DNA of 64,000 bases from Bog-756 sp963699345 (GTDB lineage Bacteria; Actinomycetota; Acidimicrobiia; Acidimicrobiales; RAAP-2). Positions 8,971 through 18,529 of the stretch are shown here, one piece after another (position 1 is the stretch's first letter; the number at the start of each line of letters is the position of its first letter). A program made the position numbers and the translations under genes. Where the stretch lies: positions 1-64,000 of the forward strand of contig CAVOTL010000003.1 of NCBI GenBank assembly GCA_963699345.1. Direction: 5' to 3'. Below the pieces are notes generated by a model that did not search any database, was not told the DNA's origin, and saw only the letters and a program-made list of their open reading frames with translations.

Positions 8971-9018
8971 TAACAACCCTGGCGCCCCGACCGCGCGGGC
9001 CCGTGCCAAGGTGTGCGG

Positions 9019-11187
9019 ATGCCTGCCACCCCCGGACCGGACGCCACCCCCGCACCCCCGGTCGCCGAGCGACGACCCGTCACCCTCGAGGCCCATGGGG
9101 ACACCCGCACCGACGACTGGTTCTGGCTGCGCGACAAGGACGACCCCGCCGTCATCGCCCACCTCGAGGCCGAGAACGCCTTCACCGAGGCCGTCACGGC
9201 CCCCACGGCCGCGCTGCGCGACACCCTCTTCACCGAGATGGTGGCCCGCATCGAGGAGACCGACCTGTCGGTCCCGGTCCGCAAGGGTCCCTGGCTGTAC
9301 CACCTCCGCACCGTGGAGGGGGCCAGTTACGGCATCCACTGCCGACGGCCGGTCGATGGGCCCGAAGACGTCGAGCAGGTGCTGCTCGACGAGAACGTGC
9401 TGGCGGAGGGGCACGACTACTTCTCCCTCGGCAACTTCGCGATCAGCCCCGACCACCGCTGGCTGGTGTACTCGACCGACACCACCGGCGGCGAGCGGCA
9501 CACCATGCGGTTCCGCGACCTCGTCACCGGGATCGAGGCGGACGAGTCCATCGAGGACACCTCGTACGGAGTGGCGTGGGCCAACGACGACGTCACCGTC
9601 TTCTACGTCCGGGTCGACGAGGCGATGCGCCCCTTCCAGCTGTGGCGCCACCGGGTGGGGACCGACCCGGCCACGGACGTACTGGTCATCGAGGAGCCCG
9701 ACGACCACTTCTACCTCGGCGTGGGACGCACCAAGGACGACTGCTACATCCTGTGCGCCCTCGACTCCAAGGTCACCTCCGAGGTCCGCATCCTGGACGC
9801 CGACGATCCCGAGGGCACCTTCCGCACCGTGGAGCCCCGGCGCCACGGCATCGAGTACTCGGTCGACCACGACCGCGGGGACCCGGCCAGTGGACGGCCC
9901 GGGCGGTTCCTGGTCGTCACCAACGACGGCGCCGAGGACTTCCGCCTCATGGAGGCTCCCGAGGACGCCCCGGGGCGCGAGCGGTGGACCGAACTCATCC
10001 CGGGCCGGGCCGGCGTGCGGCTCGACGCCGTCGACCCCTTCGTGCGCCACCTGGCGATCTACGAGCGCGAGGACGGGAGCACCCGGATGCGGGTGGTCGA
10101 GCACGCCACCGGCACCTCGACGCCGGTGGCCCAACCGGAGTCACCGTCGACGGTGTGGGGGGAGGCGAACCTGGAGTACGACTCGACCGTGCTGCGCTAC
10201 GGGTACACGTCGTTGGCCACACCCCGGTCGGTCTACGACCTCGATCTGGATTCGGGAGAGCTGACGCTCCGCAAGCGCCAACCGGTGCTGGGCGAGTTCG
10301 ACCCCGCCCGGTACCGCACGGAACGGCTGTGGGCCACGGCCGACGACGGGACCCGGGTCCCGATCTCGGTGGTGTGGCGGCCGGATCTGGTGGACGGCCC
10401 CGGCGTCGGGTCGGCGGGGGCGCCGTGCCTGCTGTACGGCTACGGCTCCTACGAGGCGTCCATGGACCCCAGCTTCTCGTCCCTGCGGCTGAGCCTGCTC
10501 GACCGGGGAGTGGTGTTCGCCATCGCCCACGTCCGGGGCGGCGGGGAGATGGGCCGGCACTGGTACGAGGAGGGCAAGTTCGCGGCCAAGCCGAACACCT
10601 TCACCGACTACGTCGCCTGCGCGCGCCACCTGGTGGCCGAGGGCTGGACGTCCCCCGAACGGCTGGCCGGCCGGGGCGGCAGCGCGGGGGGCCTGCTGAT
10701 GGGGGCGGTCGCCAATCTGGCACCGGACCTCTTCCGGGCGATCGTCGCCGAGGTGCCCTTCGTCGACTGCCTCACCACCATCCTCGACGAGACGCTGCCC
10801 CTCACCGTCCTCGAGTGGGAGGAGTGGGGCAACCCGGTCGAGGATCCCGAGATCTACCGGGTCATGAAGTCCTACTCCCCCTACGACAACGTGGTCTCCA
10901 CCGGCCCGGACGGGCGACCGGTGCGCTACCCCGACATCCTGGCGACAGGGGGTCTGTCGGATCCCCGGGTCGGGTTCTGGGAGCCGGCCAAGTGGGTCGC
11001 CAAGCTGCGCGCCGCCAACCCCGAGAACCGGGTGCTGCTCAAGATGGAGATGGGAGCCGGTCACGGCGGTCCGTCCGGTCGCTACGACGCCTGGAAGGAC
11101 GAGGCCTTCGTGTACGCCTTCCTGCTCGACACCCTCGGTCTGGCCGAGGTGCCGCTGCGCCCCTATCCGGGGGACCCTCCGGGGTGA
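9019..11187 (+). CDS. Oligopeptidase B-like prolyl oligopeptidase (S9A)
   Basis: A 722-residue serine peptidase with an N-terminal seven-bladed propeller (about residues 70-400) and a C-terminal alpha/beta-hydrolase domain. The catalytic serine is in RGGSAGGLLMG, the aspartate in SDPRVGFWEPAKW and the histidine in GAGHGGPSGRYD, matching PtrB-type oligopeptidase B. No signal peptide is seen, so it is cytoplasmic. I chose ATG 9019 (MPATPGPDATPAPP); a GTG two codons earlier is also in frame. It is transcribed divergently from sufB and converges on the RodZ-like gene 18 bp away. Confidence 0.92.
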   Translation: MPATPGPDATPAPPVAERRPVTLEAHGDTRTDDWFWLRDKDDPAVIAHLEAENAFTEAVTAPTAALRDTLFTEMVARIEETDLSVPVRKGPWLYHLRTVEGASYGIHCRRPVDGPEDVEQVLLDENVLAEGHDYFSLGNFAISPDHRWLVYSTDTTGGERHTMRFRDLVTGIEADESIEDTSYGVAWANDDVTVFYVRVDEAMRPFQLWRHRVGTDPATDVLVIEEPDDHFYLGVGRTKDDCYILCALDSKVTSEVRILDADDPEGTFRTVEPRRHGIEYSVDHDRGDPASGRPGRFLVVTNDGAEDFRLMEAPEDAPGRERWTELIPGRAGVRLDAVDPFVRHLAIYEREDGSTRMRVVEHATGTSTPVAQPESPSTVWGEANLEYDSTVLRYGYTSLATPRSVYDLDLDSGELTLRKRQPVLGEFDPARYRTERLWATADDGTRVPISVVWRPDLVDGPGVGSAGAPCLLYGYGSYEASMDPSFSSLRLSLLDRGVVFAIAHVRGGGEMGRHWYEEGKFAAKPNTFTDYVACARHLVAEGWTSPERLAGRGGSAGGLLMGAVANLAPDLFRAIVAEVPFVDCLTTILDETLPLTVLEWEEWGNPVEDPEIYRVMKSYSPYDNVVSTGPDGRPVRYPDILATGGLSDPRVGFWEPAKWVAKLRAANPENRVLLKMEMGAGHGGPSGRYDAWKDEAFVYAFLLDTLGLAEVPLRPYPGDPPG

Positions 11188-11205
11188 TCGGCACCACCGC
11201 CACGG

Positions 11206-12231
11206 TCAGGTGCCGCTGGTGGTCGTGGTGGTCGTCGAGGCCGACGACGAACCGGGCACCGTCGACGTCGGCGTGGTGCCGGGCGTAGCCGTGGCCGACG
11301 GCGTGAAGGTGGCGACGAACGGTGTGTGCAGCGGGGTCGGCAGGACGACCGGGACCGCGTCGATCTCCAGGGCGACGTCCGGCGCCCCCAGCCCCACCGT
11401 CGTCGCTCCCGATGCCTGGACGTGCTGGACCTGGCCGGCCGTCAGCAGACCGGCCCACACGGTGGAGCCACCGGCCACCGCGGTGACCTGGGCCCAGCAG
11501 GTGCCCGTCGCCGTCAGCGTGATCTGGTAAGTCGTGTGCGGCAGCGTGTACGCCGCCGCGGCCCCCGTCGTCGAGGCCGTGGTCGCCACGTACTGCGTCG
11601 GCAGGGTGGTGGGTGGCGGCCGGGTGGTGGTGGTCGACCGCGGCACCGTGGTGGTCGTGGAGCCGGCGTGCGCCGGACGGGTCGTCGACGTCGACGAGTG
11701 GCCGTGGCCCGACGACGTGTGGGACTTGTGGCTGCCGATGACGGCCAGCGCCACGAACACGATCACCACGGCGACGACGATGGTGATGCCCGTGCCCGGG
11801 CGGCGCCGGTGGTTCATGGAGGCCAGGGCGATGCGCTGGGACCGGTCGGTGCGGGGCGGGGTGGTCGGCTCGGACGCGGCGAAGGGGCGGCCCCGCTCGA
11901 CCGGGTGGGCGTCGTCGAAGACGATGGGGGCGTCCGGGTCGGGAAACTCGTCGGTACCCCGGACGGGCACGGGCGGCACCACGATCTCGGGCGCCGGTTC
12001 GACGGGGACGGACGCCCGGACCGGGCCGGCCAGGTCGGGGCGTGGCCCGGGGACGACCCGCACGGGCCGCACGGTCGGGGGGCCGATCCGCTCCGACAGG
12101 TGCTCGAGGGTGCCCAGGGCGTGGTTGTAGTTCTGGACGGAGTGGGCGTCGCTCCCCCGGGGTCGCCGGATCAGCACGACCGCGACGGCCACCACGACCA
12201 CGACCACGACCACGAACGCGAGGGTCCACAT
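11206..12231 (-). CDS. Two-pass membrane protein with RodZ-like C-terminal domain
   Basis: A 341-residue protein. An N-terminal hydrophobic segment (residues 2-20, mostly Val/Ala) is followed by an acidic, Pro-rich region, a second membrane segment near residues 140-160 (GITIVVAVVIVFVALAVIG) and a Thr/Ser/His linker. The C-terminal 110 residues (ITLTATGTCWAQVTAV to APDVALEIDAVPV) resemble the beta-sandwich at the C-terminus of RodZ (DUF4115). The RodZ helix-turn-helix is absent, so this may be a wall or shape factor or simply share the fold. Function unknown. Confidence 0.65.
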   Translation of the reverse strand: MWTLAFVVVVVVVVAVAVVLIRRPRGSDAHSVQNYNHALGTLEHLSERIGPPTVRPVRVVPGPRPDLAGPVRASVPVEPAPEIVVPPVPVRGTDEFPDPDAPIVFDDAHPVERGRPFAASEPTTPPRTDRSQRIALASMNHRRRPGTGITIVVAVVIVFVALAVIGSHKSHTSSGHGHSSTSTTRPAHAGSTTTTVPRSTTTTRPPPTTLPTQYVATTASTTGAAAAYTLPHTTYQITLTATGTCWAQVTAVAGGSTVWAGLLTAGQVQHVQASGATTVGLGAPDVALEIDAVPVVLPTPLHTPFVATFTPSATATPGTTPTSTVPGSSSASTTTTTTSGT

Positions 12232-12332
12232 CCGGTCTATTCAACCCTGAATCGGCCACCCGGCGGGAGAGCGCCCCCGGCGGTCGGGGGCCGGTCCCCG
12301 TCCGGGTGGGGGCGTCGCCCCTGGTAGAGGAG

Positions 12333-13146
12333 TCAGATGGCGGTGACGGCCGTCATCCCTCCGTCCACCGTCAGGTGGGCCCCGGTGATGAAGGAGGCCT
12401 CCGACGAGAGCAGGAACCGGATCGGGCCGGCGATCTCGCCCGGTGCGGCGACGCGACCCAGCGGCGTGGCGGCCTCGATCTGCTCCCGGAACCCCGGAAG
12501 GGCGAAGGCGGGCTCGAGCATAGGGGTGGCCACCGCACCCGGGCACACGGCGTTGACCCGGAATCCCTCGAGGGCGTACCGCTGGGCGAGTCGACCGCAT
12601 GACGCCGAGCAGCCCGCCCTTCGATGCGCAGTAGGCGGTCAGCATGGAGCTCCCGAACAGGCCCTCGATGGACGAGATCAGCACCGCCGCCGACCCCGGG
12701 CGCGCCTCCCGGAACGGCGGGATCAGATGGCGGCTGATGACGGCGGCGGCGCGCAGGTTGACGTTGAGGGTGGCGTCCCACACGGCGTCGTCGATGTCGT
12801 CGACGGTGGCGGCGCCGGAGACCCCGGCGGCGTGGACGAACCCCCCGAGCGATCCGAGCGCGGCAGCCGCCGAGGGCACCGCCCCGGCCACGGCGGACGA
12901 GTCCGACACGTCCACCACCTCCGCGTGGGCCGCGACGCCGAGCGCCCGACAGGCGGCCGCCGTCTCCTCGGCGCCGGGCCCGTCGACGTCCCAGAGGGCC
13001 ACCGGACGACCCACCTCGGCCAGGGCCAGCGCGGTCGCCCGGCCGATTCCCGAACCTCCCCCGGTGATCAGCACCCCGGTGCCGGGGTCACCGAGACGGT
13101 CGGACGGGCGGGCGGTGGACGGCGCGGCGTCGGTCGTGGAGGTCAT
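12333..13146 (-). CDS. SDR-family oxidoreductase (one frameshift)
   Basis: Classical short-chain dehydrogenase. Cofactor motif TGGGSGIGRA, the NNAG-equivalent HAAGVSG, catalytic Ser in LISSIEG and YCASK, and the C-terminal CPGAVATPM and FITGAHLTVDGGM are all present. The frame breaks at about 12591-12594, where rGTCGACTC reads as one base too many. Deleting one base restores RSLAQRYALEGFRVNAVCPG and gives 813 nt, 270 residues. Nothing is seen in the roughly 100 bp between this gene and the RodZ-like gene. Confidence 0.85.
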
Positions 13147-13179
13147 GGCGGGAGTATCCCAGACACCGGTCGGCGTCGA

Positions 13180-13218
13180 GGGACCGGCCCGGCCCGTGGG
13201 CCCCGGCCCGCCGGTCCC
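13180..13218 (-). terminator. Hairpin downstream of rmlC
   Basis: GGGACCGGC (13180-13188) pairs with GCCGGTCCC (13210-13218), and the loop can pair again (GGCCC/GGGCC). It lies 13 nt past the rmlC stop and before the SDR start, so it may separate the rmlC operon from the SDR. Confidence 0.4.
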
Positions 13219-13230
13219 GGCGAGCGGCGC

Positions 13231-13782
13231 TCAGGTGCGCAGACCGAGGTAGGGCTGGCGGCCCGCCGGGATCTCCGACCGCCGCGGATTGGCCCGGTCC
13301 CGCGCCGACAGCACCGGATCGGTGACCCCCCAGTCGCCGGCGATGGCCGGGTCGTCCCAGGCCACCCCCAGCTCGTCCTCGGGGTTGTAGTAGCCGTCCA
13401 CCAGGTACCAGAGCGTGAGGTCGGTGAGCGAGGCGAAGCCGTGGGCGACACCGGGCGGGATGAAGAGGCCCCGGTCGTGGTCGCCCGAGAGGTCGAGGGA
13501 GAGGGTGGCGCCGTCCGTCGGCGATCCCTGCCGGAGGTCGTGGAGGACCACCCGGGCGGTGCCGGCCAGCACGTACCAGTAGTCCGACTGGTGCAGGTGG
13601 TAGTGGAGACCGACGACCGCGCCGGCCTGCTTGGTCGAGCGGTTGCCCTGGATCATCTCGCGGCCCAGGGGGAACCAACTGCGCCGGTACGTCTCGACGA
13701 AGCGACCCCGCTCGTCACCGTGGGCATCGGGCTCCACCACGATGACGTCGCGGATGACGTCGGACTCGATGATCTCCGGCAT
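13231..13782 (-). CDS. rfbC: dTDP-4-dehydrorhamnose 3,5-epimerase family protein
   Basis: A 183-residue cupin sugar epimerase of the RmlC type. Typical blocks are HGDERGRFVETYR, GLHYHLHQSDYWYVLAGTARVV and IPPGVAHGFASLTD (substrate and catalytic His region). It would epimerise a dTDP-4-keto-6-deoxy sugar for surface polysaccharide. The other rml genes are not in the window, so the exact sugar is unknown. GAGGGG stands 7 nt before the ATG, and the gene begins 4 nt after the flavin-reductase stop, so they are co-transcribed. Confidence 0.88.
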   Translation of the reverse strand: MPEIIESDVIRDVIVVEPDAHGDERGRFVETYRRSWFPLGREMIQGNRSTKQAGAVVGLHYHLHQSDYWYVLAGTARVVLHDLRQGSPTDGATLSLDLSGDHDRGLFIPPGVAHGFASLTDLTLWYLVDGYYNPEDELGVAWDDPAIAGDWGVTDPVLSARDRANPRRSEIPAGRQPYLGLRT

Positions 13783-13786
13783 GGGC

Positions 13787-14317
13787 CTACCCCTCGTGCG
13801 ACGCCCGGTCCCGGGCGACCGTGGCGAAGTGACTGTGGAAGAAGAGCAGGGGCGACCCGTCGCCGACCCCGAGGTCGACCACCCGCCCGAGGATCAGTTC
13901 GTGGTCGCCGGCGTCGTGGACCAGCTCGACCCGGCAGTCCACCCAGGCGAGGCTGCCGTTGATGACCGGCGATCCGGTGCCCGGAGCCCGGTACCAGTCG
14001 ACCCCGTCGAACTTCGGACCGCCCGAAACGGCGAAGCCACGGCACAGGTCCTCCTGGGCCTCGGCCAGCACGTTGACGCAGAAGCTGCCCGACCGCGCGA
14101 TACGGGGCCAGCTCGTCGACGTCCGCGCCGGGGCCACGGCCACGTACGGGGGATCGATGGAGAGGGAGACGAAGCTCTGGCAGGTGAAGCCCACCGGCTC
14201 ACCGCCCTCCATTCCCGAGACGATGGTCACCCCGGTGGCGAACATCCCCATGGCGTCCTTGAACCGGGCCGGATCGAACGCGGGACCACCGCTGACCGCA
14301 TCGGGTGCCGCGCTCAC
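13787..14317 (-). CDS. Flavin reductase-like FMN-binding protein
   Basis: A 176-residue split-barrel flavoprotein of the HpaC/HsaB type that reduces FMN or FAD with NAD(P)H, often to feed a monooxygenase. Family blocks are FKDAMGMFATGVTIVSG, GFTCQSFVSLSIDPPYVAV and the C-terminal DHELILGRVVDL. The GTG start overlaps the stop of the MBL-fold gene (GTGA). No monooxygenase partner is adjacent. Confidence 0.87.
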   Translation of the reverse strand: MSAAPDAVSGGPAFDPARFKDAMGMFATGVTIVSGMEGGEPVGFTCQSFVSLSIDPPYVAVAPARTSTSWPRIARSGSFCVNVLAEAQEDLCRGFAVSGGPKFDGVDWYRAPGTGSPVINGSLAWVDCRVELVHDAGDHELILGRVVDLGVGDGSPLLFFHSHFATVARDRASHEG

Positions 14318-15171
14318 CGCTTCCTCAGTTCGAAGGTCCCACCCTCCTTGGCCGCGTTGACCTCCAACTCGCCGACGGACTGGGCCACCTGGCGGGCGCC
14401 GCGCAGCATCGCATCGAGCTGGCGGTCGCTGTGCCCGGGATCGTGGTGGAACAGGTCGAGCCGCCGGGCGCCGGCCTGGGTCGCCACGTGGACGGCGTAG
14501 GCGGGCGTCGAGTGCCCCCAGTCGAAGAGCTCCACGAACTCGTCCTCGGTGTACTGCGAGTCGTGGAGGAGGAGGTCCACCCCGTCACACAGCTCGAGGA
14601 CCTCGGTCGACACCGTGGTTCGGTCCACCGGGGCCTGGTGGTCGGGCACGTAGGCGAGGGACACCCCGTCGGCCTCGATGCGGAACCCGAGCGTGTTGCC
14701 GATGTGGGGAACGGTCCGTACCTTGACCGCGATCCCCCCGAGTTGGAATTCGTCGTTCCCCTTGAGGTCGTGGTAGCGGAGCTCGCCCCGGAAGTCGGCC
14801 ATGTGCACCGGGAAGAAGGGCGGCTTCACCATGCCGGCCATGGTGGCCTGCAGCGTGTCGTCCACCTGCGAGGGACCGTAGATCTCGAGGAGGGCGCCCG
14901 GGTCGCGCATCGGCGGGAAGAACGGCGTGCCCAGTACGTGGTCGTAGTGTAGGTGGGTCAGGAGGCAGTTGCCGCGCATCGGCCGGCCGCTGGCGGCCAG
15001 CCCGTCGATGAGATAGAGGCCGAGCGAGCGCAGGCCCGTCCCCATGTCGAGCACCAGCGGCGGCTCGCCCTCGACCTCGACCAGCACGCAGGACGTGTTG
15101 CCACCGTACCGGCGTTGCTGGTCGGACGAACACGGACACGAGCCCCGGACACCGAAGTAGGAGATACGCAC
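14314..15171 (-). CDS. MBL-fold metallohydrolase
   Basis: A 285-residue metallo-beta-lactamase-fold hydrolase. Metal motifs are LTHLHYDHVLG (HxHxDH), a middle PHIGNTLGFRI block, the Asp in YVPDHQAP, and FHHDPGHSD near the end. The opening MRISYFGVRGSCPCS and the overall order resemble a group of phosphodiesterase-like MBL proteins sometimes fused to signalling domains. The substrate is not evident. First gene of a three-gene operon with flavin reductase and rmlC. Confidence 0.82.
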   Translation of the reverse strand: MRISYFGVRGSCPCSSDQQRRYGGNTSCVLVEVEGEPPLVLDMGTGLRSLGLYLIDGLAASGRPMRGNCLLTHLHYDHVLGTPFFPPMRDPGALLEIYGPSQVDDTLQATMAGMVKPPFFPVHMADFRGELRYHDLKGNDEFQLGGIAVKVRTVPHIGNTLGFRIEADGVSLAYVPDHQAPVDRTTVSTEVLELCDGVDLLLHDSQYTEDEFVELFDWGHSTPAYAVHVATQAGARRLDLFHHDPGHSDRQLDAMLRGARQVAQSVGELEVNAAKEGGTFELRKR

Positions 15172-15225
15172 AGGGTGAGCAGGCTAGCCGCGGCGGCGGG
15201 TGGTCGGCCCGACTACCCTCCGGCG

Positions 15226-16119
15226 ATGACCGACACCCGCCCGGACGACCGCCCCGTCCGCACCGTAGGGGCCCGTGACCTGGAGTTCGCCTACCTGGAG
15301 GACGGCCCCGCCGACGGCCCGCTCGCGCTGTGCCTGCACGGGTTCCCGGACACCGCCCATACGTGGCGCCACCTGCTCCCGGCCCTGGCCGACGCCGGGT
15401 ACCACGCCGTGGCGCCGTTCCTGCGGGGCTACGCCCCGACTGCGGTCCCGACCGACGGCCGCTACGACACGGGCACCCTGGCCCTCGACGCCTGTGCGCT
15501 GCACGAGGCGCTGGGCGGGGACGGCCGGGCCGTGATCGTCGGACACGACTGGGGCGCGCTCCTCACCTACCCGGCCGCGGCGCACGAGCCCGATCGGTGG
15601 AGCAAGGTGGTCACGCTGGCCGTACCGCCGCCGGCCTCCATGGGCTTCGGGTTCTTCGACTACGACCAGCTCCGGCGCAGCTGGTACGTCTTCGTCTTCC
15701 AGACCCCGCTGGCCGAGTTCGCCGTCGGCCAGAACGACCTGGCCTTCATCGACCGCCTGTGGGCCGACTGGTCACCCGGCTACGACGGCACGTGGGACGC
15801 CGCCCGGGTCAAGGAGTCCCTCGGCACCGAGGAGCGCCTGTCGGCCGCCATCGGGTACTACCGGGCCACGCTCGGGCCGCCGTCGGACGATCCGGCGGCG
15901 GCGGCGGCCGCGGCGGCGGGTGAGGCACCACCACCCCAGCCCGCCCTCTACCTCCACGGCGCGGCCGACGGGTGCATGGGGGTCGACATCATCGGGCCGG
16001 TGACCGATCACCTCGGGCCGGGATCGGAGCTGGTGGTCGTCGAGGGTGCCGGGCACTTCCTGCACCTCGAACGACCCGACGCCGTCAACGCCCACATCCT
16101 GGCGTTCCTCACCGGGTAG
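15226..16119 (+). CDS. Alpha/beta hydrolase, epoxide hydrolase-like
   Basis: A 297-residue hydrolase. HGFPDTAHTW is the oxyanion block, GHDWGA carries an aspartate nucleophile (as in epoxide hydrolases and dehalogenases, not serine), and GAGHFLHLERP holds the catalytic histidine. An Ala run interrupts the cap-to-core region near residue 228. A TACCCT box lies 6 nt before the ATG, so it is probably leaderless. Its 3' end overlaps the convergent hydrolase gene by 11 bp. Confidence 0.85.
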   Translation: MTDTRPDDRPVRTVGARDLEFAYLEDGPADGPLALCLHGFPDTAHTWRHLLPALADAGYHAVAPFLRGYAPTAVPTDGRYDTGTLALDACALHEALGGDGRAVIVGHDWGALLTYPAAAHEPDRWSKVVTLAVPPPASMGFGFFDYDQLRRSWYVFVFQTPLAEFAVGQNDLAFIDRLWADWSPGYDGTWDAARVKESLGTEERLSAAIGYYRATLGPPSDDPAAAAAAAAGEAPPPQPALYLHGAADGCMGVDIIGPVTDHLGPGSELVVVEGAGHFLHLERPDAVNAHILAFLTG

Positions 16120-16945
16120 ACCCCGGGTGGGCGACCGGGCCGCCACCGTCACCGGGCGGTCCTCCCGGGACCGGCCCGTCCGCGGCGGGCCCGAGGGCCA
16201 GGTCGGCCACCGCCCGGGCGACCTCGTCGAGCACGACCAGCCGTCCCGGGTCTTCGGTCGGCACGCACCTCCGGCGCCAGGGGTGGTACTCGGTGCCGAT
16301 GATGCCGGCGTGGTCCGTGCGGATCCGACGGAGCTCGACCTGCCAGCCGGCACCGGTCAGGGCCGCGGCCGCGGCCACCGAGCACCTGACGGGCACGATC
16401 GGGTCGTCGGTCCCGTGAGCCAGGAGCGCCGGGCGACCGGATCCCCCGACCGGGTCACCGGCGTCGGGACGGTCGTCGAAGGGCGAGTGGTCGTAGGAGC
16501 CGGCCAGTCCCACCAGCCCCGAAGGCTGCCACCCGCCGGCGATCCCCGGCCGCTCCACCACCGCGGCGGCGGCGGCGGCGCCGAGCGACCAGCCGGCCAG
16601 CACCACCCGTTTCGGATCACCGCCCAAGTCCCCGGCCGCCGACCGGACGAAACGGATCGAGGCGAGCAGGTCCCCGGGGCCGGCGACGGCGTCGTCGGAC
16701 CGCCAGTCGGGCACCACGACCAGCGGTCCGAGCCGGGCGATCCCGGCGGCCAACGGCGCCAGGACGTCGCGCTCGTCGGGTCCGCTGCCGTGCCACAGCA
16801 GCACGACCGGGGCGGCCGACGAGCCCGACGGGCCGTAGACGTCGGCCAGCCGACCGGGGCGGTAGGGCTCCGCGTGGGGCGCGACCGCCGGCGGGGCGGC
16901 GGGACGCGTCGGGTCCCCGGCGCCACTCCGGCTCCCGTCGCCCAC
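16109..16945 (-). CDS. Alpha/beta hydrolase, dienelactone-hydrolase-like
   Basis: A 278-residue hydrolase with nucleophile elbow GWSLGA (serine), an oxyanion-type block VVLLWHGSGPDERD and the late block LLAHGTDDPIVPV that supplies the acid residue. The histidine is probably in RTDHAGIIG. No signal peptide, so it is cytoplasmic. The N-terminal 30 residues are Ala/Pro-rich. It lies 16 bp downstream of the lipoprotein gene on the same strand. Substrate unknown. Confidence 0.75.
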   Translation of the reverse strand: MGDGSRSGAGDPTRPAAPPAVAPHAEPYRPGRLADVYGPSGSSAAPVVLLWHGSGPDERDVLAPLAAGIARLGPLVVVPDWRSDDAVAGPGDLLASIRFVRSAAGDLGGDPKRVVLAGWSLGAAAAAAVVERPGIAGGWQPSGLVGLAGSYDHSPFDDRPDAGDPVGGSGRPALLAHGTDDPIVPVRCSVAAAAALTGAGWQVELRRIRTDHAGIIGTEYHPWRRRCVPTEDPGRLVVLDEVARAVADLALGPAADGPVPGGPPGDGGGPVAHPGSTR

Positions 16946-16961
16946 GATCCGGCTCGGGGAC

Positions 16962-18413
16962 CTAGTCCCCGAGCCGGCGGAGCCAGGGGACGACCGTCTG
17001 GAGGAAGGCGTTCCGGTCCGGGCTGGCCAGCAGGGGGTCGAGATGGCTGTAGGTGGTCGTCCGGCTCACGGTGGTCAGGCGCGGGATCTTCGACTCGGCC
17101 TTGTAGGCCTCGGCGCTGGCGACCACCGCGTTGTCCGCCCCGCCGAGTGAGGTCTGGAAGGCGTACAGCGGGTCGTCGACCTGGGAGGTGTGCGACAGGC
17201 GCAACCCGAGGTAGGTGGCCTCCGGCGTCTGACGGAGCGAGGCGGCCACGCCGGCGTCGATCGAGAGGCGTTCGGGGTAGTACCAGTCGGCGGCGGCCAG
17301 CGGTGTCTGGGCGAATACGTCCTCGACGTTCCGGACGGGTGTGATGCCGTCGTCCACCCACCCGGCCGGATCCCCCGACGGGGCCAGGGTGCCCGAGTGC
17401 ACCTGGATCAGTCTGAGGCTCTTGGGGGACGTCCGGTAGTCGAAGGCGTAGCCGAACTGGGCCTCGTTGGTGACGGGCACGGCCGGCTTGAAGGCGGCGG
17501 GCAGCAAGGGGAAGGACTCGAACGTGGTGGCGGGCGCGTCGGGTTCCTTCAGGGCGGTGACGGCCCCGACCTCGCTGAAGACGCCGATGGCCCACGGCAG
17601 GCCCAGCCCCAGCAGGTCCAGCCACGGCCCGCGGGTCTCGAGCTGGGCGAGTGACGCCCGGACCGAGGCCATCGTCGGAGCGGGTCCATAGGACGCTGGG
17701 GCCCCTGCGCACCCGTCGATGCAGATGATGCCGTTGACGGTGGAGTACCCGGCGGTGCCGTCGAAATCCCAGGCCGGATACACGGCCGCCTCGATGCCGC
17801 CGAGGGAGTGCCCGCCCAGGGTGACCGTCCGTTTGCCGCCCTCCCGCGCCTTCATGATCACGGCGTGGAGGTCGTCCATGGCGACGGCCATCCCCCAGTC
17901 GGCGACGAACCCGTAGTCGGACGCCTCGAGCGGTCGGTAGTGGTCGGTGATCCTCGGATCCGACAACCACCCCAGGTAGTAGTCGAACATCTGCTGGGTC
18001 GTCGTCTGGCCCGCCAGCGTCGACTGCACGACCGACTCGTCCTGGAGGGCCCCCTCCCGCCGCATCTCCGCCCACACCTGGAGGTCGGGCACGTGGCTGG
18101 CCAGGTACGGTCCGACGAGGTCGAAGTCCCCGGCCCCGCTATTGGTCCCCGGCACCAGCACGAGCACGTGGGTGGCCGACGGGCTCCCGAAGGTGCGCAC
18201 CTGGACCTGGTCGTACTTCGCCGGGGTCCCCGCCACGGTAGGGGTGGGAACCGTCAGTACCGATTCGGGCACCGAGACCGGCGCGCCGATGGCGGTGGGA
18301 TTCCCCGGAACGGTGGTGGTGGTGGACGACGCCGACGAGCCGCCGCAGCCGGCCAGCACGACGGCCGCCAGCAGCCCGGAGGCGGCCATCGTCCATCCTC
18401 GACTCCGTCGCAC
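16962..18413 (-). CDS. Secreted lipoprotein, alpha/beta-hydrolase (lipase-like)
   Basis: About 483 residues from GTG 18413, chosen because GGAGGGGAG lies 7 nt upstream and it gives a proper lipoprotein signal (RRSRGWT, hydrophobic run, then lipobox LAGC). A Ser/Thr linker follows. The catalytic domain has the nucleophile elbow GGHSLGGIEAA and an early VLVPGTNSGAGDF oxyanion block, and ends ...TTTYSHLDPLLASPDRNAF. This fits an extracellular, membrane-tethered lipase or esterase. The substrate is not visible. The in-frame extension upstream to 18890 is the shadow of mutY. Confidence 0.78.
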   Translation of the reverse strand: MRRSRGWTMAASGLLAAVVLAGCGGSSASSTTTTVPGNPTAIGAPVSVPESVLTVPTPTVAGTPAKYDQVQVRTFGSPSATHVLVLVPGTNSGAGDFDLVGPYLASHVPDLQVWAEMRREGALQDESVVQSTLAGQTTTQQMFDYYLGWLSDPRITDHYRPLEASDYGFVADWGMAVAMDDLHAVIMKAREGGKRTVTLGGHSLGGIEAAVYPAWDFDGTAGYSTVNGIICIDGCAGAPASYGPAPTMASVRASLAQLETRGPWLDLLGLGLPWAIGVFSEVGAVTALKEPDAPATTFESFPLLPAAFKPAVPVTNEAQFGYAFDYRTSPKSLRLIQVHSGTLAPSGDPAGWVDDGITPVRNVEDVFAQTPLAAADWYYPERLSIDAGVAASLRQTPEATYLGLRLSHTSQVDDPLYAFQTSLGGADNAVVASAEAYKAESKIPRLTTVSRTTTYSHLDPLLASPDRNAFLQTVVPWLRRLGD

Positions 18414-18529
18414 GGCTGCTCCCCTCCCCCGGGCCGGCGTGGCCGGGAACCGCCCCGTCGGGCGACGGCCCCACCGTAGCCAGCACCGACCGCGGCGGGC
18501 GGTACGGAACGCCGCCGCGGTCACCGCGT

